From assembly GCA_018417955.1 (NCBI GenBank), contig JACTVC010000004.1, positions 310,001 to 374,000 on the forward strand: 64,000 bases of DNA. The letters run 5' to 3'. Within the stretch, counting starts at the first letter, position 1. Every line of letters starts with the position of its first letter. Source of the DNA: Laccaria trichodermophora. Taxonomy: Eukaryota; Basidiomycota; Agaricomycetes; Agaricales; Hydnangiaceae. The position numbers were made by a program, and so were the translations under genes. This document shows positions 11,508 to 25,600 of this stretch, in pieces. The notes under the pieces were generated by a model. The model did no database searches and was not told where the DNA came from. It worked only from the letters and a program-made list of their open reading frames with translations.

Positions 11508-14500
11508 ATGGCGAAGAATTGCAAAAATGTTCTCATGTATGGTCAATGCAACAACAGAACATGCCCTTTCGAACACAAGATCCTCATTTGTGACTTATGC
11601 GACTACATCGCCCCTCACAAAGATGCGTGGAAAACTCACCTCGAAAGCAAGAAACATTGCAACATCGGGTCTGGGAAAACCAAGACTTCGCACTGTAATA
11701 TCTGCCAAAGGAACATTGCTGGGGGGCCTCAACAGTGGTCCGCCCATGTAGGAAGCCAGAAGCACCGCACGCTTGCTGCCACTCAACAGGTTGACGCGGA
11801 TGTTGAACCTCGAGATGGAGCTTCGACAGAGGAACAAGAATTTTGTGGCCTTTGTCAAGTCAGTGTATGGAAATCGGCTTGGAGTCGCCACCTGGAGCGG
11901 CCTGGACATGTCGAGCGGGAGAAACACAAAGCGGTGTTGGATGAGGCGGAGAAAGACAAGAACGGTATCTCCGTTGAAGGTGGATTGAACTTTGGTATCG
12001 TCGATCCAACGACGGCAGGAAATGGTATTCAGTCCACCGTAACTGTTACGACGTCTTTGCCGTTTTCGAAGACTATCTTGGCGGAGGTGAACATGGCTTC
12101 AAACCATAATCGACGTGACGCGTTCTCTAGGTCTGCTTGTCTGTCTCTTGCCTTATCCGTATCACGCTGATGCTTTGTTTTCCCTCTTTGCAGGTTTTAT
12201 GGGTTCTATGTGTCCGTTGATGGGATTCGGATTCCGCGTAACGTTGTTTCTGGCCGCCCCATCACTGTAAGGGTCACATTTAGGCAAAACCACATTGGCC
12301 GATACGAAGACCGCTTAGAGCTAGTCTTTGAGGACGTACAGCTGAAGAAACGTTTCGCGATCTCCAGGGCGGTCAGTGCTATCGTAGGCAACAAGGTTGA
12401 TCATCAAGCGTTGAAACCCAGGGAGCCCTACATTCCCAACATCCGTGCCGATCGCTCACCAGTAACCAACGTCATCGAGGGCGTTGCCCCGCCAGCCATG
12501 ACAGCTATCAGGTACATTGGCAGGCTTCCGGATGCTAGGATTCCCAGAGGCCTTCTATCAGTCCTGCTGGGACCAGAGGGTGTTCGGCGACAGATCCTCC
12601 ATATCGAAAGGGCATTCCTGCCAAGTAATGTAAACGGGGACACCTACGGTCGTTTTTTCAAGCACCTTCTTTGGATTGAGGAGTTCAAAATGGAGTACGC
12701 TTTCTTTTTACCATGTCGTTCCATTTATCTAAAAAGTCTCATAGATATGACTTGTCCCGCTATGATATCTTCAACTCCACACTTTCGAGGCATAATATGT
12801 ATTACTAGTACGTGATACCCATCTCTTACTTCCAACACATTGATTGTCGGACATCCACTAGTCTCCCTGTACCTGGACTAGCTGAAAAGCGGCCAAGTGT
12901 GCTGGTTGGTTCGTCTCATAACTCTGTGTTTCGCGGATAGAGACTAAATTCATGAAAAAGGTGATCGAATCCTGGTCCAGGAGGTCAACGCACCTGAGGG
13001 ACGTTGGTATGAGGGACATGTTCATGTTGTACGACAGGCCGAGGTTGGACTTCGTTTCCACGCCTCTTTTGGCTGGAGCCCCACCCAGCGATACCATATC
13101 AGGTTCAAGTTGAACCCCATCCCCGCCAAGCGCCAGCATCAAGCTATGGATACCGTTTTTACTGAAGACCGCGTCCTGTTTCCGGTTTCGAAACACATCT
13201 TGAACCCTAGGGCCAAAGAGATGCGGATCAACTTGTTCAATCTCCTCATCAAAGACAACCCAGCGCAGCTCCGAGCAGTCAACTGTATCGTCAATCAACG
13301 TGCTGGATCACCTCCCTTTGTAGTTTTTGGACCGTATGTTTTGCTTTTCTTTTGGCACTAGACTTCAATGCTGAAGCGATCTTGCTACGTAGACCTGGTA
13401 CGGGCAAGACGATTACTATCGTTGAGAGTATTCTACAACTCGTGCACAATCTTCCAAAAGCCAGAATTCTTGCATGTGCTCCCAGCAACTCAGCTGCTGA
13501 TCTTATCACCGAAAGACTGGCCGTTGATCTGAACCCAGACGAGCTGTTCCGTGTTGTTGCTCCCTCTCGGTTTAAAGACCAGATACCCGATGCTGTCAAA
13601 CCATTCACGTGCGCGTTACCGAACGGCCACTTTTCCGTGCCTGCCATGGTAAAGCTGAAGAGTTTTAGAGTGATTGTAACGACTTGCGTTTCAGCTGCGA
13701 TCCTTACAGGGATTGGTATGCCGAGAGGCCACTTCTGTCGCATCTTCATTGATGAGGCTGGACAAGCAACGGAGCCTGAGGCGTTCGTTTCCATCAAGAT
13801 GTTGGCGGACAGTGCTACCAACGTCATTTTGTCTGGAGATCCAAAACAGCTTGGACCCGTCATTCGCTCAGGCATAGCTCGAGCATTGGGACTAGAGAAC
13901 AGCTATCTGGAGCGTCTTATGAGTCGCGAAGCCTACAAAGAAGCCAATGGAGTCATGTAAGCATTCATGTCAGTTTCGTGGTACATACCTGTTGTTGACA
14001 TTCCATATGAAGTGGTGTGAAACTTGTGAAGAATTTCAGATCCCATGGCGCAATCTTAAAGTTCCCCAATGATCGGTTCTACGGTGGAGACCTTCAGCCA
14101 TGTGCGAAGCCCATCACTACCGATGTTTACCTCGCCTCGTCGATTCTGCCGAACCCGAAGTTTCCTGTGGTTTTTCATTCCGTGTCTGGAAAGGATGACC
14201 GGGAGGCATCCTCCCCGTCTTTCTTCAACATTGAAGAAGTACTCCAGGTCAAAGATTATGTTCAGAGACTGCGCTTCGACCGTCAAGTCCGTACCAGTAC
14301 GTCCTCAGATCTGTTATTCAGACCACTAACTAAGCCAACTTGCTCTGACAGCGGACAAAGATATTGGCATTATAACCCCTTATCACGCACAATGCCTCAA
14401 GCTTAGGTCTTCTCTTCGTGGTGTTGCCGATGGGGTGAAAGTTGGATCGGTGGAGGAGTTCCAAGGACAGGTAGGACCACATTGCTCACGTCACCGACTA

Positions 14501-14990
14501 TAGCTGACTCTTGACAGGAAAGACGTATCATCATCATCTCGACTGTTCGCAGTAGTCGTGAGTTTGTTGAATATGATCTCCGACACACACTTGGCTTCGT
14601 AGCCAGCCCACGTCGGTTCAACGGTATGTACCAGTCTCGTATCCCGCGTTGCCGTGAAGACTGACTCCACCACCTGTAGTTGCAGTAACCCGTGCACAGG
14701 CTCTTCTTATCGTCGTTGGCGATCCGCATGTATTATCACTGGACCCACTCTGGCGTTCCTTCCTCAACTACGTCTACCTCAATGACGGATGGACTGGCCC
14801 AGATATCGCATGGGACGCAACTATCCCTGTCGACGAGGCCGGAGGGTATGATCGTGCAATTCGTGCAGCTGCACAGTTGGACATGAACGACCTGACACGT
14901 CGTATGGAAGAAGCCACACTGGACACATTGGACGAAGTAGAGGAGGACCCAGACGCCCATGTTGATCGCCCCTGGAGGGATGTTGAATAA
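11508..14990 (+). CDS. SDE3/MOV10-like SF1 RNA helicase, copy A
   Basis: Ten exons: 11508-12130, 12194-12694, 12745-12807, 12862-12908, 12961-13333, 13393-13956, 14013-14296, 14352-14470, 14518-14623, 14680-14990; 996 aa with a consistent phase throughout. The N terminus has a CCCH finger (C5, C14, C19, H23) followed by three matrin/U1-like C2H2 fingers starting near CDLC, CNIC and CGLC. The helicase core has GPPGTGKT at 535-542 (split by an intron), DEAG at 656-659, GDPKQ at 684-688, then VKNFRSH, VEEFQGQE and VTRAQ. Family members (plant SDE3, animal MOV10/Armitage, Neurospora SAD-3, fission yeast Hrr1) act in small-RNA silencing and in restraint of transposons and viruses, probably in the cytoplasm or at perinuclear sites. 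The assignment to silencing is by family. Confidence 0.93.
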
Positions 14991-15817
14991 ACACTCAAAC
15001 TGTCCCTCTCGATACTTGCTATTCACATCGCCGTCTCTCATCTCACACATTATATTACACATCAACCTAGAAGTGTCTGCACTTATCAAATATCAATATC
15101 AAGAATCCTTCATATACAATTAGCAAAACCAGAGATCCTCGTAGTTTTACTTACAAGAACTTCGTAGTGAGACCCCTTTCAATCATATGCTCATTCCTGG
15201 GGCCCTTTTGACTTTAAAATTGAATGAAAAATGACAGTTCTCTTCAGTACCGTTTGGTAGGGAAATTTATTATTCCACAAATAATACATGGCTTCTTGAA
15301 ACATGCATAGATTTTTTACATTCCTGAACAATTCCTGAATGTGGTGTTTTGCGATGGCGTCACGTGTCATGTCATCCAATCAGTAGACCCACTATACTTA
15401 TCTTCAACTTGACCCTATCGTGAAGCTTCTCAAGTCGTCACTGCGCACACTGAAGCGTGTCAAGTCTGCCTCTCTCAAACCCAGTGAAATCACCCATTTT
15501 ACTGGAATAAGCAAGCTCAAAGCCTGCTTGCACAGGCACCGACATCAGCAAAGTTGCTGAACGCTTAGCGCTATATTCCCGAAGACTGCCATGAAGGGTT
15601 TATCGATGTGAGTTTATCTGACATATATTTCGCTCTCACTTCTTTCCTCAGTTGTCATTTCCCACGTTCCCTACATACTCACATGTATATAGCCGCTCTG
15701 GGTCTAGGTAATACGTTCAGTTGTCATATCCCTCATTTCCGGACACTGAGGATCGCTCTGCGTCTAGGTCCAACACCTACCTCCCACCTTCCGCCACCAC
15801 CTTAAGCATCAGAAGAA
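14991..15817. other. spacer between helicase copies A and B
   Basis: No gene recognised. The final stretch before 15818 repeats the leader seen upstream of copy A (cctcccaccttccgcc), showing that the duplication unit includes upstream sequence. Confidence 0.5.
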
Positions 15818-18800
15818 ATGGTGAAGAGCTGCACAAATGTTCTCAAGTATGGTCAATGCAATGACAGAACATGTCCTTTCGAACACAAGATCCTCATCTG
15901 TGACTTATGCGAGTACATCGCCCCTCATAAAACTGCGTGGAAAAGCCACCTCAAAAGCAAACAGCATCGCGACATCATTCCTAGGAAATCTAAGACTTCA
16001 CACTGTAACATCTGCCGAAGGAACATTGTTGGGGGGCTTCAACAGTGGTCCGACCACGTAGCAAGTCCGATGCACCGCGATCTCGCTGCCGCACAACGGG
16101 TTGACGCGGATGTTGAACCTCGAGATAGAGCTTCGACAGAGGAACAAGAATTGTGTGGCCTTTGTCAAGTCAGTGTAAGGAGATCGGCTTGGAGTCGCCA
16201 CCTGGAGCGGCCTGGTCATGTCGAAAGGCAGGTAGCGTTGGATGAGGCGGAGAAGGATAAGAACGGTATCTCCGTTGAAAGTGGATTGAACTTTGGTATC
16301 GTCGATCCAACGACGGCAGGAAATGGTATTCAGTCCACCATGACTGTGACGACCTCTTTGCCATTTTTAAAGACTATCTTGGCGGAGGTCAACCTGGTTT
16401 CAAGCTATAACCGACGTGACGTGCTCTCTAGGTCTGCTCGTCTATGATTTTGTCTCGTGTACTTTTATCACTCTGATGCTTTGTTTTTCTCTCTTTGTAG
16501 ATTCTGTGGGTTCTCTGTATCTGTTGATGGGGTTAGGATTCCGTGTGACGTTGTCTCTGGCCACTCCATCACTGTGGGGGTCACATTTAAGCAAAAACAC
16601 ATTGGTCGATAGACCGCTTAGAGCTGATCTTCGAGGTCGTACAGCTGAAGAAATCTTTCACGATCTCCAGGGCGGTCAGTGCTATCGTGGGCAACGAGGT
16701 TGATCATGAAGCGTTGAAATCCAAGGAGCCTTACATTCCCAACATCCGTGCCGATCGCTCACCAGTAACCAACGTCATCGAGGGCGTTGCCCCAGCGGCT
16801 ACGACAGCTATCAGGTACATTGGCCGGCTTCCCGATGCTAAAATTCCCAGTGGCCTTCTATCAGTTTTGCTGGGACCAGAGGGAGTTCAACAACGGATTC
16901 TTCATATCCAAAAGGTGTTCCTGCCTGACAAAGTAAATGGGGACAATTACAGTCATCTTTTTAAGCAACTTTTATGGATCGAGGAGTTCCAAATGGAGTG
17001 CGTTTTTTTTATCATGTCGTTTCATTCAACTAAGAAGTCTCATAGACATGACTTGGCCCGCTATGATATCTTCAATTCCACACTTTCGAGGCATAACTCA
17101 TATTACTAGTACGTGATACCTATCTCTTAGTGTGAACGCATTAATTCTCGAACATTCACTAGCTTCCCCGTACCCGGACTAGCTGAAAAGCGGCCAAACG
17201 TGCTGGTTGGTACGTCCTTTGATTTTGTGTCCCATGGATATAGATTAACCTGCTCATTAGGTGATCGAATCTTGGTGCAGGAGATCGACGCACCTGAGGG
17301 ATGTTGGTACGAGGGCTATGTTCATGTTGTACGACCAGCCGAGGTTGGACTTCGTTTTCACACCGCTTTTGGCTGGAGCCCCACCCAGCGATACCATATC
17401 AGATTCAAGTTGAACCGCATTCCCGTCAAACGCCAGCATCAAGCTATGGATACCTTTTTTACTGAAGATCGCATCCTGTTCCCGGTCTCGAAACATATCC
17501 TGAAGCCTAGGTCCAAAGAGATGCGGATCAACCTGTTCAATGTAATCATCAATGACAATCCAGCACAACTCCGAGCCGTTAATTGTATCGTCAATCAACG
17601 TGCTGGATCACCCTCCTTTGTAGTTTTTGGGCCGTACGTCGCTTTTCCTTTAGTACTAGACTTAAACGCTAAAGCGATATTGCTACGCAGACCTGGCACG
17701 GGAAAGACGATCACTATCGTCGAGAGTATTCTACAGCTCGTACATAATCTTCCAAAAGCTAGGATTCTTGCGTGTGCTCCCAGCAATTCAGCTGCCGATC
17801 TTATCACTGAAAGACTAGCCGCCCGTATGAACCCAAACGAGCTGTTCCGTGTTGTTGCTCCGTGCCGGTTTAAACACCAGGTACCCGATGCCGTCAAACC
17901 ATTCACGTTCGCGTTGCCGAATGGCCACTTTTCCGTGGCTCCTATGGCACAGATGAAGAGCTTTAAAGTGATTGTCACGACTTGTGTTTCAGCTGCAATT
18001 CTTTCTGGGATTGGGATGCCGAGAGGCCATTTCTGTCGCATCTTCATTGATGAGGCTGGACAAGCAACGGAGCCTGAGGCATTCGTTTCCATCAAAGTGT
18101 TGGCGGACAGCGCTACCAACGTCATTTTGTCTGGAGATCCAAAACAGCTCGGACCCGTCATTCGCTCAGGCATAGCTCGAGCATTGGGACTAGAGACTAC
18201 CTGGAGCGCCTTATGAGGCGTAAAGCCTATGCCGCTCAAGAAGTTAATGGAGCAACGTAAGCATTCATGTCTCTTTCATGCTACTGATAGTTGACACTTA
18301 TAAAGTGGTGTGAAACTTGTGAAGAATTACAGATCCCATGACGCGATCTTGAAGTTCCCCAATGATCAGTTTTATGGTGGAGACCTTGAGCCCTCTGCGG
18401 AGCCCATCACTACCGACGTTTACCTCACCTCGTCGATCCTACCAAACCCGAAGTTTCCTGTCATTTTCCATTCCTTGTCTGGAAAGGATGACCGGGAGGC
18501 ATCCTCCCCATCTTTTTTTAACATTGAAGAAGTACTCCAGGTCAAAGATTATGTTCAGAGACTGCGCTTTGACCGTCGCTTCCGCACCAGTACGTCCTCA
18601 GATCTGTTATTCAGACTAGTAACTAAGCCAACTTACACTCACAGCGGACAAAGATATTGGCATTATAACTCCTTATCACGCACAATGCCTCAAGCTTAGG
18701 TCTTCTCTTCGTGGTGTTGCTGATGGGGTGAAAATTGGATCAGTGGAGGAGTTTCAAGGACAGGTAAGATCACGTTGCTCACGTCACCGACTATAGTTAA

Positions 18801-19265
18801 ATCTAAACAGGAAAGACGCGTCATCATCATCTCAACTGTACGCAGTAGTCGGGAGTTTGTTGAATACGATCTCCGACACACACTTGGCTTCGTAGCGAGC
18901 CCACGTCGGTTCAATGGTATATAACTAGTCTCGTATCCCGCGTTGCCGTGAAGACTGACTTCACACACCTGTAGTTGCGGTTACACGTGCGCAGGCGCTT
19001 CTTATCGTCATTGGCGATCCGCATGTATTATCACTGGACCCACTCTGGCATTCTCTTCTTAACTACGTCTACCTCAATGACGGATGGACTAGCCCAGATA
19101 TCGCATGGGACCGGACCATTCCTGTGAACGAGGCTGGAGGGTACGATCGTGCAATTCGTGCAGCTGCACAGTTGGACATGAACGACTTGACACGTCGTAT
19201 GGAAGAAGCCACACTGGACACACCGGACGAAGTAGAGGAAGACCCAGACGCCAATGTTGATCGCC
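15818..19265 (+). pseudogene. SDE3/MOV10-like helicase, copy B, frameshifted
   Basis: Closely similar to copy A along its length, with the same splice positions (exon 1 15818-16431, then 16501-16997, 17046-17108, 17163-17209, 17261-17633, 17691 onward, and 18306 onward). Two 4-nt deletions break it. The first, near 16608-16612, turns the codons for GRYEDR into an immediate tag stop. The second, near 18195, turns the ENSYLERL region into a frame ending at 18216. The C terminus also diverges from copy A after VDRP, losing the WRDVE end. The zinc fingers and GTGKT and DEAG motifs are still readable, so inactivation appears recent. A truncated zinc-finger protein could still be made from exons 1-2. 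Confidence 0.9.
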
Positions 19266-20203
19266 CTTCAAAACACCTCGAACTGCCCCTCTTGATACTT
19301 ACGTGCTCTTCACATCTCTCAGCTCACACATCACATTGCACTTCAAACTATATGTCTGCACTTTTCAAAACTTTATGTATATATAACCACATGACCAGTC
19401 TGACTACTGGAATCATACCACATTGTCGCCCTTATCTTGAGGACCACCATCATGGATTGAACAGCAACTTGACCAGCTTGTTTCCCAGAAATATCAGTGG
19501 CAGCGATATTGGTGAGGTTACTAGTCGTACCGCAGCAGTCACATCAACGACGACACTCATCACCTTACAGCCTCATGACACATAGCCTTCCGATCTCCCA
19601 TTGAAAACCAGCGATGCTCGATGGTACCAGTCCTGGATTCGGTTACTCGGGCGCTTGATAAGTTATCCCATGAATGATTTCCCCAATAAGTCCCCACATG
19701 CGGCCAGCGGGTGGCATCAGTCGTTCAACTCAAGTTTCAACCATGGCCTGAAACTTGAACGTTTAAACGCCTACAATGCCTCGATCTGTCAAGGTTGGAA
19801 AGACTCGTTGCAAATCTGAATTAACGCCGGGCGACACCCTCCCAAGCCACGGTCCATCAATGGAAACACTCAACTCCCGCGGTTTCGAATGCACTTGAAA
19901 TCACACCTTTGAAGAGAAAAATTTTCGGGATTTGGAACATATCATTCCTCGTCCCTGATCAGTCCCTCACGCCCCACCTTGCAAGCTTCCAATTGACACC
20001 GATGATATGCAGAAACTCATGCAATTCTCGTGCCACGCCACATCGGAGGTCGAGGTCTGAAAGAAACGTACAAGCCGACCGTTAATTTGAGCAAGCACGG
20101 GCAATGTCAGGATCGGTGGGAATTTGTTTCCTTGAGTGTCAAGGCATACATATAAGCAGACTGGTGCTTGGCATGTTTGAATCCACCATCTGAACTAGTT
20201 GTC
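19266..20203. other. intergenic; TATA-like site before the kinase
   Basis: No gene recognised. A TATA-like catataag lies at about 20148, 55 bp before the kinase start codon. Confidence 0.5.
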
Positions 20204-21154
20204 ATGCTTCTGGGCTACGATGACCTCCAGTATTTGGGGAGTGGCTCCTTTGGAGTGGTGAACAAGGTGCGGCGTCGGCGCGATGGAAAGGTATGGTGTT
20301 GCATCTTTCATGGGAATCTCCCTGATCCGTTTCCAGGTCCTTGCGTGTAAGACTATCGCGCTCCACAGCCAAGACCCCAATGACGCGCGGCGCGAGATCC
20401 AGATGCTGCAGAACGTGAACCACCGAAATATCGTGAAGATCGAGGAGTGGGGTGTAGACAGTCTGTCCATGAACCTGTATATCTTAATGGAGTTCTGCGA
20501 TGGTGGGGATCTGCAGAAGGTGATAGACTCACGGTTGGCTGGTTTATTCTGTTATGGGCTGTTATGGGCCAGAGCTGAATATGGTTGTGCAGACAGCCAA
20601 TCACGAACCAGCAGATCCTGTGGTTCGCACTCCAGATCGCGCTCGCGCTCGCGTACCTGCACAATCCCGGTATCGGGATGGGGCCCACGCTACATCGCGA
20701 CCTCAAGCCTGCGAATGGTGAGTGCAAGGCCTATTTTGCGTTCATATGCTCATTGGATGCTAGTGCTCTTGAAGAGCGGATTGCCGGGATACATGCCCAC
20801 GGTCAAGCTTGCGGACTTTGGGGTAGCGCGCACGTTGTACAGTATAAGCGGGACGTATTGTGGGACCCTGGGATACATGGCGCCTGTGCGTATGAGGACC
20901 TGTTTTTGCGGAGGTATTAATGTGCTTTGACATAGGAACTGCACGCTACGGCGGCGCTTGGGCAGCCTTTGCCGTTCACTACAAAGTCGGATATATATGC
21001 GTTGGGGAAGATTATTGAGACGCTGTATTGGGCTAGCAACCAGAATGCGCGCTCGCTTGACATTGAGCAGTTATTTGACGCGTGCTTGAAGCCGAGGGCG
21101 GCGGAAAGGCCTACTGCGCAGGCTATTGTGAATTGGTGTCAAGCTCGGCAATAG
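20204..21154 (+). CDS. small NIMA/NEK-like protein kinase
   Basis: Five exons (20204-20290, 20337-20533, 20593-20717, 20764-20885, 20936-21154) encode 249 aa, with every junction GT-AG and phase-consistent. All core elements are present: glycine loop GSGSFGVV, lysine in VLACKTI, hinge LMEFCDGGDL, catalytic loop HRDLKPAN, DFG in KLADFGVAR, and the activation segment ending GTLGYMAPE. The CDGGDL hinge and SDIYALGKIIETLYW resemble NIMA-related kinases, which act in mitotic entry and microtubule control. There is no C-terminal extension or coiled coil, so it is a bare catalytic domain. The start was chosen as the first ATG after the TATA-like site. Whether it is a cell-cycle kinase or one of the expanded, fast-evolving mushroom kinases cannot be told from sequence alone. 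Confidence 0.85.
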
Positions 21155-22695
21155 GTTTCAGGAAAAGTGTCCAGAATTTGATGTACTTTTATGCGTTGTA
21201 TAGCATGTTTAAAATCATGAAGACTGTAAGAAGTGGTCAATGTTATAGTGAGTATCGTGTATGAATACAGTGTACATACTTCTGTGTGTTAACGTCGGGG
21301 CCAGGAAGAGACGCGTTAGGGCGCACTCCACGATGATCAGGTTTGCACAAGGTTTGCATGTACATGCCAGTGAGCCGAGGTCGAAATCTGAATTGGGGTT
21401 CCACTAAAAAGAAAGTTCGAAAGAGACAATGAAAAATGCTTGGTGTGCTGAACACTAAGCTTCTGAATCCACAATTCTCAACTCGTACACAGGAGATCTG
21501 ATTCTGTCGACGTGGAGGGTACTTAAGGTGGAGGAGCAATTGCAAGATTATGTAAACACGTCAGCCAAAACATCACAGCGCGGAACAGAAACTTTCGGGC
21601 GAAATTTTGGCCAGGATTCCACATCTGTACCACAGCCTTGAAATTTTGAAAGATCTGCACTTTTGTTTCACCCCGGAAGGCGTCCTTCCTTCAAAGAAAC
21701 CGCATACAAGTTTCCAGCCAATGATCAATGCAAGATCAATGCCGGCCGCACGAGGCTGGCGCAAGCCAATCTCATAATTACCTTTCGCTCCTTGAGTGAC
21801 TTCCCAAGACTCCCCACCTCGCGATAAACGTTTCATTCGGCGATTGTGCTGAGAACTCTCGGCACCTACCCTTATGACTAGATTCTTAAGCCATTCGAAT
21901 CTTGGCTCGGATTCTGGGGTGCGAGGTGCATAAGGTTCGAGGTGTTCATGCAAGGTGTATCTTGATTCGTTTTTCTCTTGAGGTGGAAATACTCACGCAG
22001 ATTGTAGATAACCCTACACCTCGTGGTGGAAAGCACGCTGGCATATAATCGCTCAGATTCCCGCTCCTACAGTCTTCAACGTACACGTGTGAGCTGTTCT
22101 TTATCCGAGAGGCACTGGCTGCAGGCAGAGGTTCACCTACTTTCACCTACACCAGCGCCTGTTGATTACACTCATGCTTGCTTACAGGACTCAAGAGGAT
22201 GAAGAATTTACGATTTTCCTTTGGCTATTACGTGACTAGATCCGCATTCTTTATCAGAACGAGGCATATCAGCCGCAGTCAGTGGGCGCACCAAGGCCAT
22301 TTATAAAGTTCTCGATAACCGGCGAGGGCGGCAGAAGTCAGGTCTTCGGGCCGGGTTCGGGATCGCTGAATTTCGGGTATCGTCTTGGGGCGACATAAAT
22401 CTGCCGTTTCTGTTTTCCGACCTGAATTTTTGTCAACCTGGGTTTTAATTTGGCAGGGCCTCGCGAAAAGTAGCAGAAAAAGATGCTCAACGGACGGTGA
22501 GTCGTTTTGTGTTATGGCATAAGCGCCCAATCACTCAAAGCCGATTGAAAGTTCAAGGGTTCTTGAAAGTGTGGGACATTTTTGGGGCTTCCTGCAACGC
22601 GTTGTTGAGAAGACACGGTACAAAAGCATGTACCCTAGAATTTTTCGACACTTTGACTCCCCTCCTTCTTTCACACACACTCTTCGACGACAATC
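21155..22695. other. intergenic, no gene recognised
   Basis: Short open frames on both strands show no domain, signal or splice consistency. The stretch just before 22696 is pyrimidine-rich (cccctccttctttcacacac), as expected of the leader of helicase copy C. Confidence 0.45.
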
Positions 22696-25600
22696 ATGCC
22701 AAAAAATTGCCCTAACGTGTTGGCGTCTGGCATCTGCTCAGACCCGCACTGCAAACTAATCCACAACTTGATGGTATGCGAACCATGTGGCTTCATAGCT
22801 GCGAACGCGAGTATGTATAACGCACATGTGCGAGGCAAAAAACACCAAAGAAAGGTCTCTGGACGAAGTGGCACGGCGTATTGCCACATCTGCCAAAAGA
22901 ACATAGACGCGGGAACGGTCGGTTGGGATCATCATTTAACTAGTTTGAAACACGTCGCGCGCGCAAAGGTCCAAGAGCTTGCGCCGAATATTGAGCCGGA
23001 GGAACCAACAGCTAACGACGGCGAAAGAAATTGTCGCATCTGTCAACAGATCGTTAGAGGAGCGGCCTGGAGTCGGCATCTGCTGAGTATTAAACACCAA
23101 CGGAAGGAGGCCTTCACCAGGTACAAGGCGGCCTTGGATGAAGCGGAGAAGGATAAAAATGGCGTCACAATCGAGGGTATCTTCGACTTTGATTTCGTCG
23201 ATCCAGCAGCGGGCACGATTGGTCTACAGTCGACCGCCACCATCAAAACATCGTTGCCTTTTTCAAAGTCGGTCTTGGTGGAAGCCAAGTTAGCTTCAAG
23301 CCAAGGCGTGCGCGTCTCGACGTGGTAAGAACCTTGGCTCGTTATCCTCGGTTTTTCACTAACAAAACTTACCCCTTCGTATTCGCAGTTTCGCTGTAAC
23401 CATCAATGGAGACAACAGGAAGGTCATCTCCGGTAGACCTATCACCTTGAAAATCACCTTCCGACAATCGCATATTGGCCGATACGAGGATCGGCTGGAA
23501 CTCCTCTTTGAAGATACGCAGCTGAAGAAGCAATTCATTATCTCGAGGACGCTCAAGGCGATTGTGGGCAACAAAACCGACCATGAAGCTCTGAAACCAA
23601 AATCACCCTACGTTCCCCGACCCCGGACCACTCGCCAACCAGAAAAGAAGATCGTCGAAGGTGTTGCTCCTGCAGCCCTTGACGCTATCCCTTACGTTGG
23701 ACGCCTCCCTCGTGCTGAAATCCCCCAGCCTCTATTATCTATCTTGTCAGGTTCAGAGACGGTCGCCCAACAAATCTCTCACGTTCGGCGTGTCTTCATT
23801 CCGAACATTCTCAATAGCGACACTTATGGCCGTCATTTCAAGCACCTCCTTTGGATCGAGGAGTTCAAGATGGAGTGAGTCTCTCGAACTTCTGCTAGTG
23901 GTTTTCTGACATGTTTTGATAGACATGATCTGGCACGATATGATATGCACAATGTCACCCTGTCAAGACATAATTCGTTTTATTAGTACGTGACGTTTCT
24001 TTTGGGCCAAATAGTGTCCAACATCTAATACTATCCATTAGCCTTCAAGTACCCGGCTTGGCCGAAAAGCGCCCCAGCGTCCTTGTCGGTATGCCCACAT
24101 TCCTTTTCCGCTCGCTCGCGCTAGTACTCAATACATCACAGGCGACCAGATTCTCGTTCAAAAGGTTGGTGCACCCGAAGGACATTGGTACCAAGGCAGA
24201 GTGCACGTTGTGCGTCAAGCAGAAGTCGGACTCCGCTTTCATGGATCTTTTGGGGGGTCAAGCGACACGCAGCCATACAACGTCCGGTTCAAGCTGAATC
24301 GAATTCCTGTGAAACGGCAGCACCAGGCTATGGATACGGTCTTTACCCAAGATCGGGTCTTGTTCCCCTTGGCAGCACATCTACCGAGTTCCAATACGAC
24401 AGGCATTCAGCCGATCAAGGTTTTCAATTCGTTGATTCAGAGTAACCAGCCGCAGTTGCTGGCTGTCAAATCCATCGTGAATCAAATTCCTGGATCGCCA
24501 CCCTTCGTTGTTTTTGGACCGTATGTCCCTTCATTCGATTACTGTTATTATTTACTTACCTCTTCGTCGCAGACCAGGTACCGGCAAAACCATCACAATC
24601 GTCGAAGCGATCCTTCAACTCCTCCGCACCAATTTCCAAGCCCGGGTCCTCGCTTGCGCACCAAGCAACTCTGCAGCCGACCTAATAGCCGAACGCCTTT
24701 CCGCCGGCCTCAACACGGAACAACTTTTCCGATTCGTTGCACCCTCTCGGTCTTCGAACCAGGTCCCTGACGCGGTCAAGCCATACACGTACACTAAACT
24801 GGACGGACACTTCTCCGTGCCTATCATGCCAAGGATGAAAGCATTCAAGGTCATCGTGTCCACCTGCGTCTCCGCGTCCATTGTTTCAGGGATCGGAATG
24901 GCCCGCGGGCATTTCACGCATATCTTCATAGATGAGGCTGGGCAGGCCACGGAGCCGGAGGCATTCGTGAGCATCAAGATGATGGCGGATAATAAGACAA
25001 ATGTTGTTCTGTCTGGTGATCCGAAGCAGCTTGGACCGATTATTAGGTCGGGTGTTGCGAGGGAGTTGGGGTTGGAGGTGAGTTATCTTGAGAGACTTAT
25101 GGGGAGGGAAGTGTATAGCGTTGAAAGGGGGAATCCCAGTGGGAAAACGTGAGTGTGCGAGCTTGGAGACATGGAAAACGCTAAACGTCACTCAAGGGTC
25201 GTGAAATTGGTCAAGAACTTCCGCTCGCACCAGGCCATTCTACAGTTCCCGAATGAACGGTTTTATAATGGTGATTTACAACCATGTGCGAATCCTGCGG
25301 TTATCAACGCGTACCTCAAGTCGTCGTACCTCCCTTCGAAGAAGTTCCCGATTGTGTTCCATGCCGTTTCAGGGAAAGACGATAGGGAGGCGTCATCGCC
25401 TTCTTTCTTCAACATTGATGAGGTTCTTCAGGTCAAAGATTATGTGCAGCGATTACGCGCGGATCGTCGTTTTATCACCAGTTTGTCGTTTTTCCTGCTT
25501 TTGCAGCCTAGAAGTTGATAAATGACGACCACTTGTAGCGGACAAAGATATCGGCGTTATAGCTCCCTACCATGCGCAGTGCCTCAAACTTCGGACTACG

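Noticed and set aside
13291..13875. Minus-strand frames opposite the helicase cores (also 17595-18239, 24615-24977)
   Set aside because: Antisense shadows of the conserved helicase exons; they recur in all copies only because the sense strand does.
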